Assembly: GCA_045807945.1 (NCBI GenBank)
Contig: JBJMGI010000121.1
Coordinates: 1 to 22,812, forward strand
Reading direction: 5' to 3'
DNA: 22,812 nt
Origin: CAVQGF01 sp045807945
GTDB lineage: Bacteria; Acidobacteriota; Terriglobia; Terriglobales; Acidobacteriaceae
Position numbers and translations under genes: made by a program. Shown piece by piece: positions 6,846 through 14,617 of this stretch. Numbering within the stretch: position 1 is the stretch's first letter; the number at the start of each line of letters is the position of its first letter. The notes under the pieces were generated by a model that was not told the origin of the DNA, did no database searches, and saw nothing but the letters and a program-made list of their open reading frames with translations.

Positions 6846-7682
6846 GTGAGCGACGAAGGCAAACCCCTGCCCGTGAGCACGTCAACCCCTCCGCAGTTCC
6901 CGCCGGAGCAGGAGGCACTGTTTCGCGAGGTCCTGCTGCTGCTGAACGAGAAGCACGTCCCGTACGCGGTGTCGGGAGCGTTTGCTCTGCACGCGCACAC
7001 CGGGATCTGGCGTGACACGAAAGACCTTGACCTGTTCTTGACTGAGCAAGCCGCGGTTCACGCAAGACAGGTGCTGCAGGAAGATGGGTTTGAGATTGAG
7101 ATCACCGATCCCGTATGGCTCACGAAGGCACGGCGCGAGGACTTCTACGTGGACCTGATCACGGGAATGAGCAACGGCATCATCACGGTTGATGATTCGT
7201 GGATCGAGGGCAGCGCGCGAACAAAAGTTACCGGCGTCCAGACGCGAGTGCTGGCGGCCGAAGAGCTGATCGCCTCGAAGATGTTTGTGCTGTTCCGAGA
7301 GCGCTACGACGGAGCCGACATCGCGCACATCATCCACGGCACGCGCGGGCGATTGGATTGGGACCGACTGCTACATCTCGCCGGCGAACACTGGGAGCTG
7401 CTCTTCTACGCCATGTTGATGTTCAAGTACGCGTATCCGAACAAGACCGACTTCATTCCGAGAGAGATCTGGCGGACGATGCTCGACCGTACGCGGCAGG
7501 GGATAGAGCATCCGGACCCGAAAGCTGAATTCCGCGGGTCGCTGCTCGACGAGCGCATGTTCGCTATCGACGTGCAGGAGTGGGGAATGAAAGACATGCT
7601 GGGGCAGTCGAGAAAACATCGCGAGAACGAGATCGAAGATCCAGCTGCGAACAAGGAAGACACAAGCGGGCTGGTGGCTTAA
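6846..7682 (+). CDS. nucleotidyltransferase-fold protein (MNT / AbiEii-like)
   Basis: A 278-residue protein of the polymerase-beta-like nucleotidyltransferase superfamily. The core is VPYAVSGAFALHAHTGIWR then TKDLDLFL (residues 58-65), with the metal-binding pair Asp60 and Asp62 and a likely third Asp in YVDLI (Asp103). AAEELIASKMFVLFRERYDGADIAHII (138-163) resembles the helical region of AbiEii/MNT-type enzymes. I chose the GTG at 6846 (weak AAAGG upstream); a GTG at 6873 is also possible. The frame stays open back to 6624, but that part runs antisense through the LigD-like gene. It may act on tRNA, protein or nucleotide; no AbiEi-like antitoxin is adjacent. It is followed 13 bp later by the HhH gene. 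Confidence 0.75.
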   Translation: MSDEGKPLPVSTSTPPQFPPEQEALFREVLLLLNEKHVPYAVSGAFALHAHTGIWRDTKDLDLFLTEQAAVHARQVLQEDGFEIEITDPVWLTKARREDFYVDLITGMSNGIITVDDSWIEGSARTKVTGVQTRVLAAEELIASKMFVLFRERYDGADIAHIIHGTRGRLDWDRLLHLAGEHWELLFYAMLMFKYAYPNKTDFIPREIWRTMLDRTRQGIEHPDPKAEFRGSLLDERMFAIDVQEWGMKDMLGQSRKHRENEIEDPAANKEDTSGLVA

Positions 7683-7695
7683 TCAGGAGGATGTT

Positions 7696-8049
7696 GTGTT
7701 TGGAAATCTATTCGCATTCTTTGCCGGGGTAGGAACTGCTGGCCTGTTTGGATATCTGTACCCTCGGGTGCGGGCGCCGCGGGTTGGCAACGTGGTGGTT
7801 TGGCGAGCTGGCGAAAATTTGGCTACGCGCGGATTTATCGACCTGAATGTTGCGACCGAAGAGCAGCTGCAAGAATTGGCGGGAATTGGGCCGGCGCTGT
7901 CGGCGCGGATAGTGGAGAACCGTCCGTACCGCGGGAAGCTAGAGCTGGTCTCACGCATGGTGATTCCCGAAGCCGTTTACGAGCGTATAAAGAACGAGAT
8001 CGGCGTTAGCGATGAAGCTGCGGACGCCTCAATCGAGGTAGCGATTTGA
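7696..8049 (+). CDS. membrane-anchored helix-hairpin-helix (ComEA-like) protein
   Basis: A 117-residue protein with an N-terminal hydrophobic segment (about residues 3-22) and a ComEA-type double helix-hairpin-helix domain. FIDLNVATEEQLQELAGIGPALSARIVENRPY (47-78) is the classic pattern, followed by the second hairpin to about residue 102. HhH domains bind DNA backbone without sequence preference; ComEA does so during DNA uptake. This protein may tether DNA at the membrane, but no other competence gene is nearby. The GTG start is set by GGAGG 5 nt upstream. It sits 13 bp after the nucleotidyltransferase and 16 bp before the metallophosphoesterase, so all three are likely one operon. Confidence 0.88.
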   Translation: MFGNLFAFFAGVGTAGLFGYLYPRVRAPRVGNVVVWRAGENLATRGFIDLNVATEEQLQELAGIGPALSARIVENRPYRGKLELVSRMVIPEAVYERIKNEIGVSDEAADASIEVAI

Positions 8050-8065
8050 TCGGCGGCGAAGCTCT

Positions 8066-8773
8066 ATGAGAATCGCCGCCGTCGGAGACCTGCATTTTTC
8101 GCCGCAACGCTACGACCCGCTGCGCGAAACCCTTTCGCACGTTCGCGATCACGCGGACATCCTGGTGCTTGCCGGGGACCTGACCAATTACGGAACTCCG
8201 GAGGAGATGGAGTCGCTACTGAACGCGCTCGTGCGTATTCGTGTGCCCACCGTCGCGGTTCTCGGAAACCACGATTACGAGAGTGGGCGCGAGCAGGAGT
8301 TGATGCGGATGATGACCACGGAAGGCATCAAGGTCCTCGACGGAACCGCGTACGAGCGCGAAGGAGTTGGATTCGCGGGATGCAAAGGCTTTCCCGGCGG
8401 CTTCGGTCGCGGAGTGCTCACGGCCTTCGGCGAGCCGCAGATCAAAGCGTTCGTGCAAGCAGGCATCGACGAGGCGCTGAAACTGGAGCGCGCCATGATG
8501 CAGCTGCGAACCGAAAAGCGCGTGGTCGTGCTGCATTACGCCCCGATCGCGGAGACGGTGAAGGGCGAGCCGGAGCAGATCTATCCTTATTTGGGTTCGG
8601 CACGATTGGCCGAGGTGATCGACCGTCATGGCGCCCAAATTGTTCTGCACGGGCACGCTCACCATGGCGCACCGAACGGCAAAACCACCGCCGGAGTGGC
8701 CGTGCACAACGTCGCCCTTGGCGTGCTGCAAGCAGAGAATCCGGCGATGGTGTACCGTTTATTAGAGGTGTAA
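8066..8773 (+). CDS. calcineurin-like metallophosphoesterase
   Basis: A 235-residue two-metal phosphoesterase. The family motifs are complete: GDLH (Asp8, His10), GDLTNYG (Asp38), GNHDYE (Asn68, His69), His157 in LHYAP, and HGHAHHG (His195, His197). There is no signal peptide, so it works in the cytoplasm. Members hydrolyse phosphodiesters or phosphomonoesters in nucleotides, nucleic acids or proteins; the substrate cannot be inferred from motifs. No clear Shine-Dalgarno precedes the ATG, which is 16 bp after the HhH gene. A short AAGCGG/CCGCTT hairpin with a 3-nt loop overlaps the stop codon (8772-8786), without a U-run. Confidence 0.92.
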   Translation: MRIAAVGDLHFSPQRYDPLRETLSHVRDHADILVLAGDLTNYGTPEEMESLLNALVRIRVPTVAVLGNHDYESGREQELMRMMTTEGIKVLDGTAYEREGVGFAGCKGFPGGFGRGVLTAFGEPQIKAFVQAGIDEALKLERAMMQLRTEKRVVVLHYAPIAETVKGEPEQIYPYLGSARLAEVIDRHGAQIVLHGHAHHGAPNGKTTAGVAVHNVALGVLQAENPAMVYRLLEV

Positions 8774-8849
8774 GCGGTTCCCGCTTCCCTCGTCTGCTTT
8801 GAAACGTCTGAACTGAAACCCAGAACTTCTCTACTCTCCCGGAGGATTC

Positions 8850-10400
8850 ATGCGACGTGCTGCTCTCACCTTTATTGCTTCCCTTTTGCTGATCTCGGCC
8901 GCTGCGGCGCAGGACGTCGCGTCGTTTGAGAAGCGCGTCGCGGTAAAGAAGCTGCCCAATGGGCTGACGTTAATGGTGCTCCAGCGTACCGAGGCTCCCG
9001 TGTTCTCGTTTTTCACCTACGTGGACGCCGGAGACGTGCAGGACCCAAAGGGCAAAGGCGGGTTGGCGCACATGTTCGAGCACATGGCCTTCAAGGGGAC
9101 GGACAAGATCGGGACGCTGAACTATACCGCCGAGAAGGCGGCGTTGGCGGACGTCGAGACGACTTTTCAGGCGTACGAGCGCGAGCGGCTGAAGAGAGTG
9201 GACCGCGATCCGAAGCGGCTGGCGGAGTTAGAAAAGTCATGGCGCGATGCCATTGCGAAGGCACAAACATACGTGGTGCCGAATGAGTTCAGCGAGATCA
9301 TCGAGAGCGCGGGCGGGGAAGACCTGAACGCTTCCACAAGCATGGACGCGACGCATTACTTCTATTCGCTGCCCTCGAACCGGCTGGAGCTATGGGCATA
9401 TCTGGAGTCTCAGCGCTTCCTGCACCCGGTATTCCGCGAGTTTTACACCGAGCGCGACGTAGTCCGTGAAGAACGGCGCATGAGGACTGATTCAAGTCCG
9501 ATCGGAAGGCTGATCGAGCAGTTTCTTGGGACTTCGTTCATCGCACATCCGTACAAAGAGAATGGGATCGGCTTCCCTTCGGAACTGCAGGCATTTTCAG
9601 CGACTGACGCTCAGGCGTTCTTCAAGAAGTATTACATTCCGTCGAACATGGTGGTCGCTGTGGTGGGTGATGTAAAGCCGAGCGAAGCGATGCCGATCAT
9701 GGAAAAGTATTTCTCGGCACTGCCTAAGGCGGAAAAGCCGTTGGACACGAGTACGGTGGAGCCGCCGCAAAAAGCTGAGCGCAGCACCACGCTGCGCGAT
9801 CCAGCCCAGCCGTTCTTCCTCGAGGGATACCATCGGCCGAGCTACCTCGATCCCGATGATGCGGTGTACGACGTGATCAGCGACCTGCTCTCGAGCGGAA
9901 GGACGTCTCGGCTGTACCGCGCGCTTGTGCGCGACAAAAAGATCGCCCGGGAAGCGAGCGGTTTCAGCGGGTTCCCGGGGGTGAAGTATCCGAACCTGTT
10001 CGCGTTCTACGCTACCCCCGCTCGCGGTCCGCAGGGAGTGCATACGCCGGTGGAGTTGAGAGACGCGATGCACGTCGAGATCAATCGCTTGATCAACGAG
10101 GACGTGACTGACGAGGAGTTGAAGATGGTGAAGACGCGCATGCGCGCCGACCTGGTGCGCGGACTCGCGGATAACGAAGGGTTGGCGGAGAACCTTGCGA
10201 CCTATCAAACGCTGTTCGGTGATTGGCGCGAGTTATTCCGCTCGGTCGATCGAGTGGACAAGGTGACGAAGGCGGATATCCGCCGCGTGGCCGCGAAGAC
10301 CTTCGTTCCGGAGAACCGGACGATCTCGACACTGGAAACTATTCCGCCGAAACCGCAGCAGCCGCAACCGGCGGCCCAGCCCCAAGGAGCACAGCAATGA
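8850..10400 (+). CDS. exported M16 family zinc metallopeptidase (catalytic partner)
   Basis: A 516-residue insulinase/pitrilysin-type peptidase. Residues 1-20 form a signal peptide ending in AAA before QDV. The inverted zinc motif HMFEH (His74, Glu77, His78) is intact. By alignment with pitrilysin, YTERDVVREERRM supplies the conserved Glu201 and the third ligand Glu208. The spacing from His78 to Glu208 is about 53 residues longer than in pitrilysin because of a charged helical insertion (about 93-145). The second, inactive half domain carries the SRLYRALVRDKK region. A strong GGAGGA is 3 nt before the ATG. It ends in ATGA, overlapping the next M16 gene, so the two subunits are made together and probably form a periplasmic heterodimer. 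Confidence 0.94.
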   Translation: MRRAALTFIASLLLISAAAAQDVASFEKRVAVKKLPNGLTLMVLQRTEAPVFSFFTYVDAGDVQDPKGKGGLAHMFEHMAFKGTDKIGTLNYTAEKAALADVETTFQAYERERLKRVDRDPKRLAELEKSWRDAIAKAQTYVVPNEFSEIIESAGGEDLNASTSMDATHYFYSLPSNRLELWAYLESQRFLHPVFREFYTERDVVREERRMRTDSSPIGRLIEQFLGTSFIAHPYKENGIGFPSELQAFSATDAQAFFKKYYIPSNMVVAVVGDVKPSEAMPIMEKYFSALPKAEKPLDTSTVEPPQKAERSTTLRDPAQPFFLEGYHRPSYLDPDDAVYDVISDLLSSGRTSRLYRALVRDKKIAREASGFSGFPGVKYPNLFAFYATPARGPQGVHTPVELRDAMHVEINRLINEDVTDEELKMVKTRMRADLVRGLADNEGLAENLATYQTLFGDWRELFRSVDRVDKVTKADIRRVAAKTFVPENRTISTLETIPPKPQQPQPAAQPQGAQQ

Positions 10401-11950
10401 AAACGTTCCGTTCGCTATTTTTGAGGTCCGTTGTGCTCTTGATGATTCTCCCCGCAGCCAACGCACAAGCCGGGGCAAAGCCGAAGGCACCGGCCGCGAA
10501 GTCGGCTCCGGCGACGGAGCAATCGCCCGCCGCACATGAAGCAATCGTGCAGGCCCATCGCCGCGAGCTGTTGGCAAAGATCAAGACGCCTCCGCTGGCG
10601 CCGTTTCACCCGCAACAGCCAAAGCGTATCGAGCTGCCGAACGGGATGATCCTGTTCCTGCAGGAAGACCATGAGCTGCCTCTTATCGATGGCTCGATCA
10701 TGATCCGCGGCGGTTCGCGACTGGAGCCTGCAGCCAAGATCGGAATGGTTTCGCTCTTCGGACAGGTTTGGCGCACGGGGGGCACTCGCACGAGGACGGG
10801 CGATCAACTGGACGATTTTCTTGAGGCCCGCGCTGCCAAGGTCGAAACCGGCGGCGGACTTGATTCGACTTCGATCGGCTGGTCGAGCCTTAAGAACGAC
10901 TTCAACGATGTATTTGATGTGGTGCTTGAACTATTAAAAGACCCGGAATTCCGCAGCGAGAAGGTGGTGCTCGCAAAGGGTTTGATGGCAACCGGCATTT
11001 CGCGCCGTAACGACGACCCTTCGGGTATTACCCGGCGGGAGTCGGCAAAGCTGGTTTACGGGGCTGATAGCCCCTTCGCGCGGACGGTGGAATACGCAAC
11101 ACTAGACGCGATCACGCGGGAAGACCTGCTCGACTGGCACCAACGCTACGTCCACCCGAACAACATGATCCTCGGCGTCACCGGGGATTTCGACTCTCTC
11201 GCGATGGAGAAGAAACTGCGCGAGGTGTTCGGCGGATTGCCCAAAGGACCCGCGCCCGAGAAAAACCCGCCCGCTGATATTCATCCTGCCAAGCCTGGCG
11301 TGTACTTCGTGAACAAGGAAGACGTGGACCAGAGCAACATCCGGTTGGTGGACCTTGGAATCCGCCGCGACAATCCCGATTACTTTGCTGTCGAAGTGAT
11401 GAACGAAGTCTTGGGCGGCGGCTTCAGCGCGCGTTTGATCCAGAACATCCGCACCAAACTTGGCCTCGCCTACTCAGTCGGCGGCGGCGTTGGGAGTGCG
11501 TTCGATCATCCCGGCTCGGTCATGATCGGTATGGGGACGAAGAGTGAGACGACGGTGAAGTCGATTGAAGCGCTCGACAACGAGTTGGACAGCATGGTGC
11601 GAGGGCCCATCACCCCCACAGAGGTTTCTCGCGCCCAGGACACTATCAAGAACTCGTTCATCTTTGAATACGACTCGAAGGACAAGATCCTTTCGGAGCG
11701 CATGACATTGGAGTTCTATGGATACCCGCCGGACTTCCTGGAGCGTTATCTGGCGGGAGTGCAGAAGGCGACGCCTGCGGATGTGGAACGTGTGGCGCGG
11801 AAGTATCTGCACAAAGACCAGATGAAGGTGCTTGTGGTGGGGAACAAAGCGGAGTTCGATAAGCCGCTGTCCGCTCTCGGACCCGTGACGCCGATCGACA
11901 TCACCATCCCCGGAGCACCGGCGGGAGCCTCCGCCGAAAACCGGCCGTAG
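10397..11950 (+). CDS. exported M16 family protein lacking the zinc motif (non-catalytic partner)
   Basis: A 517-residue M16 paralogue. The start is the ATG in the ATGA overlap, with AAGGAG 7 nt upstream. It gives a signal peptide (residues 1-23, ending ANAQ) followed by an Ala/Pro/Lys-rich linker to about 45. Where the partner has HMFEH, this protein has SLFGQ (119-123), so it cannot bind catalytic zinc. It keeps the C-terminal SARLIQNIRTKLGLAYSVGGG stretch, which in known M16B heterodimers carries the Arg/Tyr pair that helps form the active site with the other chain. A non-catalytic subunit is therefore the most likely role. The open frame back to 10223 overlaps the upstream gene and is not the true start. 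Confidence 0.92.
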   Translation: MKTFRSLFLRSVVLLMILPAANAQAGAKPKAPAAKSAPATEQSPAAHEAIVQAHRRELLAKIKTPPLAPFHPQQPKRIELPNGMILFLQEDHELPLIDGSIMIRGGSRLEPAAKIGMVSLFGQVWRTGGTRTRTGDQLDDFLEARAAKVETGGGLDSTSIGWSSLKNDFNDVFDVVLELLKDPEFRSEKVVLAKGLMATGISRRNDDPSGITRRESAKLVYGADSPFARTVEYATLDAITREDLLDWHQRYVHPNNMILGVTGDFDSLAMEKKLREVFGGLPKGPAPEKNPPADIHPAKPGVYFVNKEDVDQSNIRLVDLGIRRDNPDYFAVEVMNEVLGGGFSARLIQNIRTKLGLAYSVGGGVGSAFDHPGSVMIGMGTKSETTVKSIEALDNELDSMVRGPITPTEVSRAQDTIKNSFIFEYDSKDKILSERMTLEFYGYPPDFLERYLAGVQKATPADVERVARKYLHKDQMKVLVVGNKAEFDKPLSALGPVTPIDITIPGAPAGASAENRP

Positions 11951-11957
11951 TTCAGCG

Positions 11958-11986
11958 TTGACTGAGATTCGCCGATTTAGTAGGAT
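11958..11986 (+). promoter_or_regulatory. promoter for the SPL-like radical SAM gene
   Basis: TTGACT (11958-11963) and TAGGAT (11981-11986) have an ideal 17-nt spacer. The predicted start lies near 11993, giving a leader of about 18 nt that contains AAAAGG 3 nt before the ATG at 12011. The promoter sits just after the M16 stop codon, so the radical SAM gene can be expressed on its own. Confidence 0.6.
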
Positions 11987-12010
11987 TCTAGTTAAGCGAA
12001 TAAAAGGCGA

Positions 12011-13024
12011 ATGCCAGCACAGCGCAGTCCCGGTTTCTTTGAGTCTGAACCAGCGGTTCGACTCGTGGGAATCGCGCGCCTTGCGTCCCTGGGCGAATCC
12101 CTCGACGAAGGTCACAAGGTCGAGTACTTTTCCCTTCCCGCACAATCCCTGCTCAACAAATGCGACACGCCGCGGATGCCCTTCGCGTGGACCATCAACC
12201 CTTATCGGGGATGCGAGTTCGCATGCAAGTACTGCTACGCACGCTACACGCACGAATTCATGGAAATGCATGATGGCCTGGAATTCGAGCGCAAGATTTA
12301 CGTAAAACAGAATGCCGGATGGTTACTGCGACGCGACTTGAAGAAGGTGAAACGCGGGCAAGGTCTGGCTATCGGGACTGCGACAGATCCGTACCAGCCG
12401 GCGGAGCGACGTTTTGAAATGACGCGCTCAATCTTGGAGGAGCTGTCGCACCACGCAGGATTGGACATCAGCATCATCAGCAAGTCAAACATGATCCTGC
12501 GCGATATGGACCTGTTCAAGAAAATCGCTGAACAGAACGAGCTTTCCATCAACATCACCGTGACGACCACAGACGTCGAGCTAGCACGATTGCTGGAGCC
12601 ACGAGCGCCACGTCCTGATCTGCGGCTGGATGCCGTGCGCAAGTTCAACGACGCAGGGCTGCGCGCGGGCGTGGCGATCGCACCCGTGCTACCGGGTATA
12701 AGCGATTCCCCTAAGAGTCTCGATTCGGTGGTGAGAGCTGCGGCTGAAGCGAAGGCGCAATGGATCTTCGCCAATCCGCTCTTCTTGAAGCCCTGTTCCG
12801 AAAAAGTCTTCATGCCCTTCTTGGCGGAGAAGTTTCCGGAGTTGTTGAAGTCATATCAAGAGCGGTACGCGAAGAACGCTTACCTGCCCGCTGCGTACAA
12901 GAAGCAGATTTCGACGCTCGTCGGCAAACTGAAAGCGAAGTATGGGATCAGGGAGATGCGCACAATCTCTAGCGCAACTCCGCCGCACCAGCCGCTAGAG
13001 CAACAACTTCCGCTTTTCCAGTAG
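12011..13024 (+). CDS. SPL / Rv2578c-like radical SAM protein
   Basis: A 337-residue radical S-adenosylmethionine enzyme. The cluster-binding motif is C68-x3-C72-x2-C75 in NPYRGCEFACKYCYARYTHEF. It uses the spacing and wording of the spore-photoproduct-lyase-related family that includes Rv2578c, rather than of true SplB. GTATDPYQPAERRFEMTR (around 120-137) and SKSNMILRD are other family landmarks. The reaction of these non-spore relatives is not known to me; a DNA-lesion or nucleotide-repair role is only inference from SplB. The C-terminal end is Pro/Gln-rich. The ATG is preceded by AAAAGG and a good promoter. Confidence 0.88.
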   Translation: MPAQRSPGFFESEPAVRLVGIARLASLGESLDEGHKVEYFSLPAQSLLNKCDTPRMPFAWTINPYRGCEFACKYCYARYTHEFMEMHDGLEFERKIYVKQNAGWLLRRDLKKVKRGQGLAIGTATDPYQPAERRFEMTRSILEELSHHAGLDISIISKSNMILRDMDLFKKIAEQNELSINITVTTTDVELARLLEPRAPRPDLRLDAVRKFNDAGLRAGVAIAPVLPGISDSPKSLDSVVRAAAEAKAQWIFANPLFLKPCSEKVFMPFLAEKFPELLKSYQERYAKNAYLPAAYKKQISTLVGKLKAKYGIREMRTISSATPPHQPLEQQLPLFQ

Positions 13025-13035
13025 CTCCGCGCAGC

Positions 13036-13041
13036 TATACT
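13036..13041 (+). promoter_or_regulatory. candidate -10 element for the exported peptidase gene
   Basis: TATACT lies 8 nt before the ATG at 13050. Transcription would start within a base or two of the start codon. There is no Shine-Dalgarno in the intervening TCTTCCCC and no strong -35. The same hexamer occupies nearly the same place before tetR. Confidence 0.45.
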
Positions 13042-13049
13042 TCTTCCCC

Positions 13050-14606
13050 ATGCGCGCTTGCTCACTGCTTTTAGTCCTTCTCTTCTTGTCAGGTACTGCA
13101 TCCTCCTCCGCCGCCAGCAAGGTTCGAGCGACGCTAGACAAGAAGGAACAGCAGCTCGAACAACTATGGGCTGAGTATTGGCGCACCCAATACGCCGCAG
13201 ACTCGGGCGAGCAGAAAGACGCTTCCGTCCAGCCGGTCAGAGCGAAAATCAACACCGTGTTGCTGGACGAACCGTTCCTTCGCGACCTGCGCGCGGCACG
13301 TTCTACAGACCCGACTCTCCGTCGGCGCCGCGAATTGTTCCTTTCCGATGCAGTGGACGCCCGCATAACTGGTGATGCAGAGCTGGTGAAGCTGGTGGAG
13401 TCGATCACCAAAGACGAATCGGAGATGCGGTACGAAGTAGAAGGCAAGAAGCTGGCGCGCGCGGAGATCAACAACATATTAGGACACGAAGCGCGACGTG
13501 AGCAGCGCGAAAAAGCCTGGCGAGCGCAGCAACAGATCACCGCAATGACGGGAGAGCGGATCCGACAAGCGATGAAAATGCGGCTGGCGCTCGCGGCGAA
13601 ATCCATACCCGAACTATTCCCGGATTTCATGCTGAAGCGCAAAGGCTTGGAGCGCAAGAAGCTGCTTGGATGGTTCGAAGAAATCAGGCGAGAGACTCAG
13701 CCCGAGTACGACGCACTCCTACGCCGAATCAAGACGGAACTGAAGATCGACAAAGTGGCGCCCTGGGATCTGGAATATTTCGGATCGAACCCGGGAAACT
13801 CCGACCAGGTCTTTCAATCGAGCAAGGCGTGGGCACAAACGCAGGCGATCGCCTCAGACCTAGGTTTCGATTTCAACAGACTTCCAGTAACGGTGAAGAT
13901 AACCGACATAACTTTCGGTGGAGGCACGTACCCGATCCTGTTCGGAAAAGAAATCAGAATATTGGTGAACAAGTACGAAGGCCTGCGATTCACAGACACG
14001 TTGTTGCATGAATCAGGCCATGCGCTGCACTACAGCTTTTGCCATGAGGCGTCGTTTCTCTTATGCGCCGACAACCCGGAGCCTTTCGACGAGGGCTTAG
14101 GGCAGGTGATGGCGCTGATGCTTTATCGCGATGACGTCCTTACCCGAAAGTTTGGGCTGAGTGCTGCTGCCGCGCGCGAGGTGCAGGACGCCTATCGTTT
14201 GAAATCGCTTTTCGATCTGCGCAGCACCATGGCCGATTCCGCTTTTGAGTTCGCGGCTTACGAAAATCCGGACCAGGACTTGGCTAAACTTTACGCCGCT
14301 ATGCAGTCGAAATATATTGGGATCGAAGTCGATGACGGCACGAATTGGGCTTATGACCCGTTCTACTCGTCGGGCCCGATCTATCTGCAGAGTTATCTGG
14401 TGGCGGAGATGGTGGGACGGCAGATCCATGCCGCGATGCACCGCCGTTTCGGATCAAAATGGGATGCCAAGACTGGTGCGTACCTGCGCACGAACTTCTT
14501 CTCGCGTGGGGGGCTTGATTCAGTGGATGAGATCATGCGCCGCGGAACGGGTGAAGCACTTACGCCACGCTACCTGATCCAGGCGCTGCGGGCCAAGCCT
14601 CACTAA
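13050..14606 (+). CDS. exported M2/M3-like HExxH metallopeptidase
   Basis: A 518-residue zinc peptidase of the gluzincin (MA) clan. Residues 1-22 form a signal peptide (MRACSLLLVLLFLSG, cleavage near SSAA). The zinc motif is HESGH (His320, Glu321, His324), and the third ligand is likely Glu348 in FDEGLG. The 24-residue spacing from His324 to Glu348 equals that in angiotensin-converting enzyme (M2) and is close to M3 oligopeptidases. A long, charged helical domain (24-290) precedes the active site, as in both families. It is probably a periplasmic oligopeptidase. It ends 11 bp before the stop of the convergent Rieske gene. Confidence 0.87.
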   Translation: MRACSLLLVLLFLSGTASSSAASKVRATLDKKEQQLEQLWAEYWRTQYAADSGEQKDASVQPVRAKINTVLLDEPFLRDLRAARSTDPTLRRRRELFLSDAVDARITGDAELVKLVESITKDESEMRYEVEGKKLARAEINNILGHEARREQREKAWRAQQQITAMTGERIRQAMKMRLALAAKSIPELFPDFMLKRKGLERKKLLGWFEEIRRETQPEYDALLRRIKTELKIDKVAPWDLEYFGSNPGNSDQVFQSSKAWAQTQAIASDLGFDFNRLPVTVKITDITFGGGTYPILFGKEIRILVNKYEGLRFTDTLLHESGHALHYSFCHEASFLLCADNPEPFDEGLGQVMALMLYRDDVLTRKFGLSAAAAREVQDAYRLKSLFDLRSTMADSAFEFAAYENPDQDLAKLYAAMQSKYIGIEVDDGTNWAYDPFYSSGPIYLQSYLVAEMVGRQIHAAMHRRFGSKWDAKTGAYLRTNFFSRGGLDSVDEIMRRGTGEALTPRYLIQALRAKPH

Positions 14607-14617
14607 CGCGTCTTCAC

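Noticed and set aside
8772..8786. Short AAGCGG/CCGCTT hairpin at the metallophosphoesterase stop codon
   Set aside because: A 6-bp stem with a 3-nt loop and no U-run is too weak to call a terminator.
10223..10396. Upstream extension of the second M16 gene
   Set aside because: It overlaps the first M16 gene by about 175 bp, while the ATG at 10397 has a Shine-Dalgarno and begins a clear signal peptide.
11474..12271. 265-residue open frame on the minus strand
   Set aside because: It lies antisense to the second M16 gene and the start of the radical SAM gene, both of which have family motifs; its His/Arg-rich composition is that of a shadow frame.
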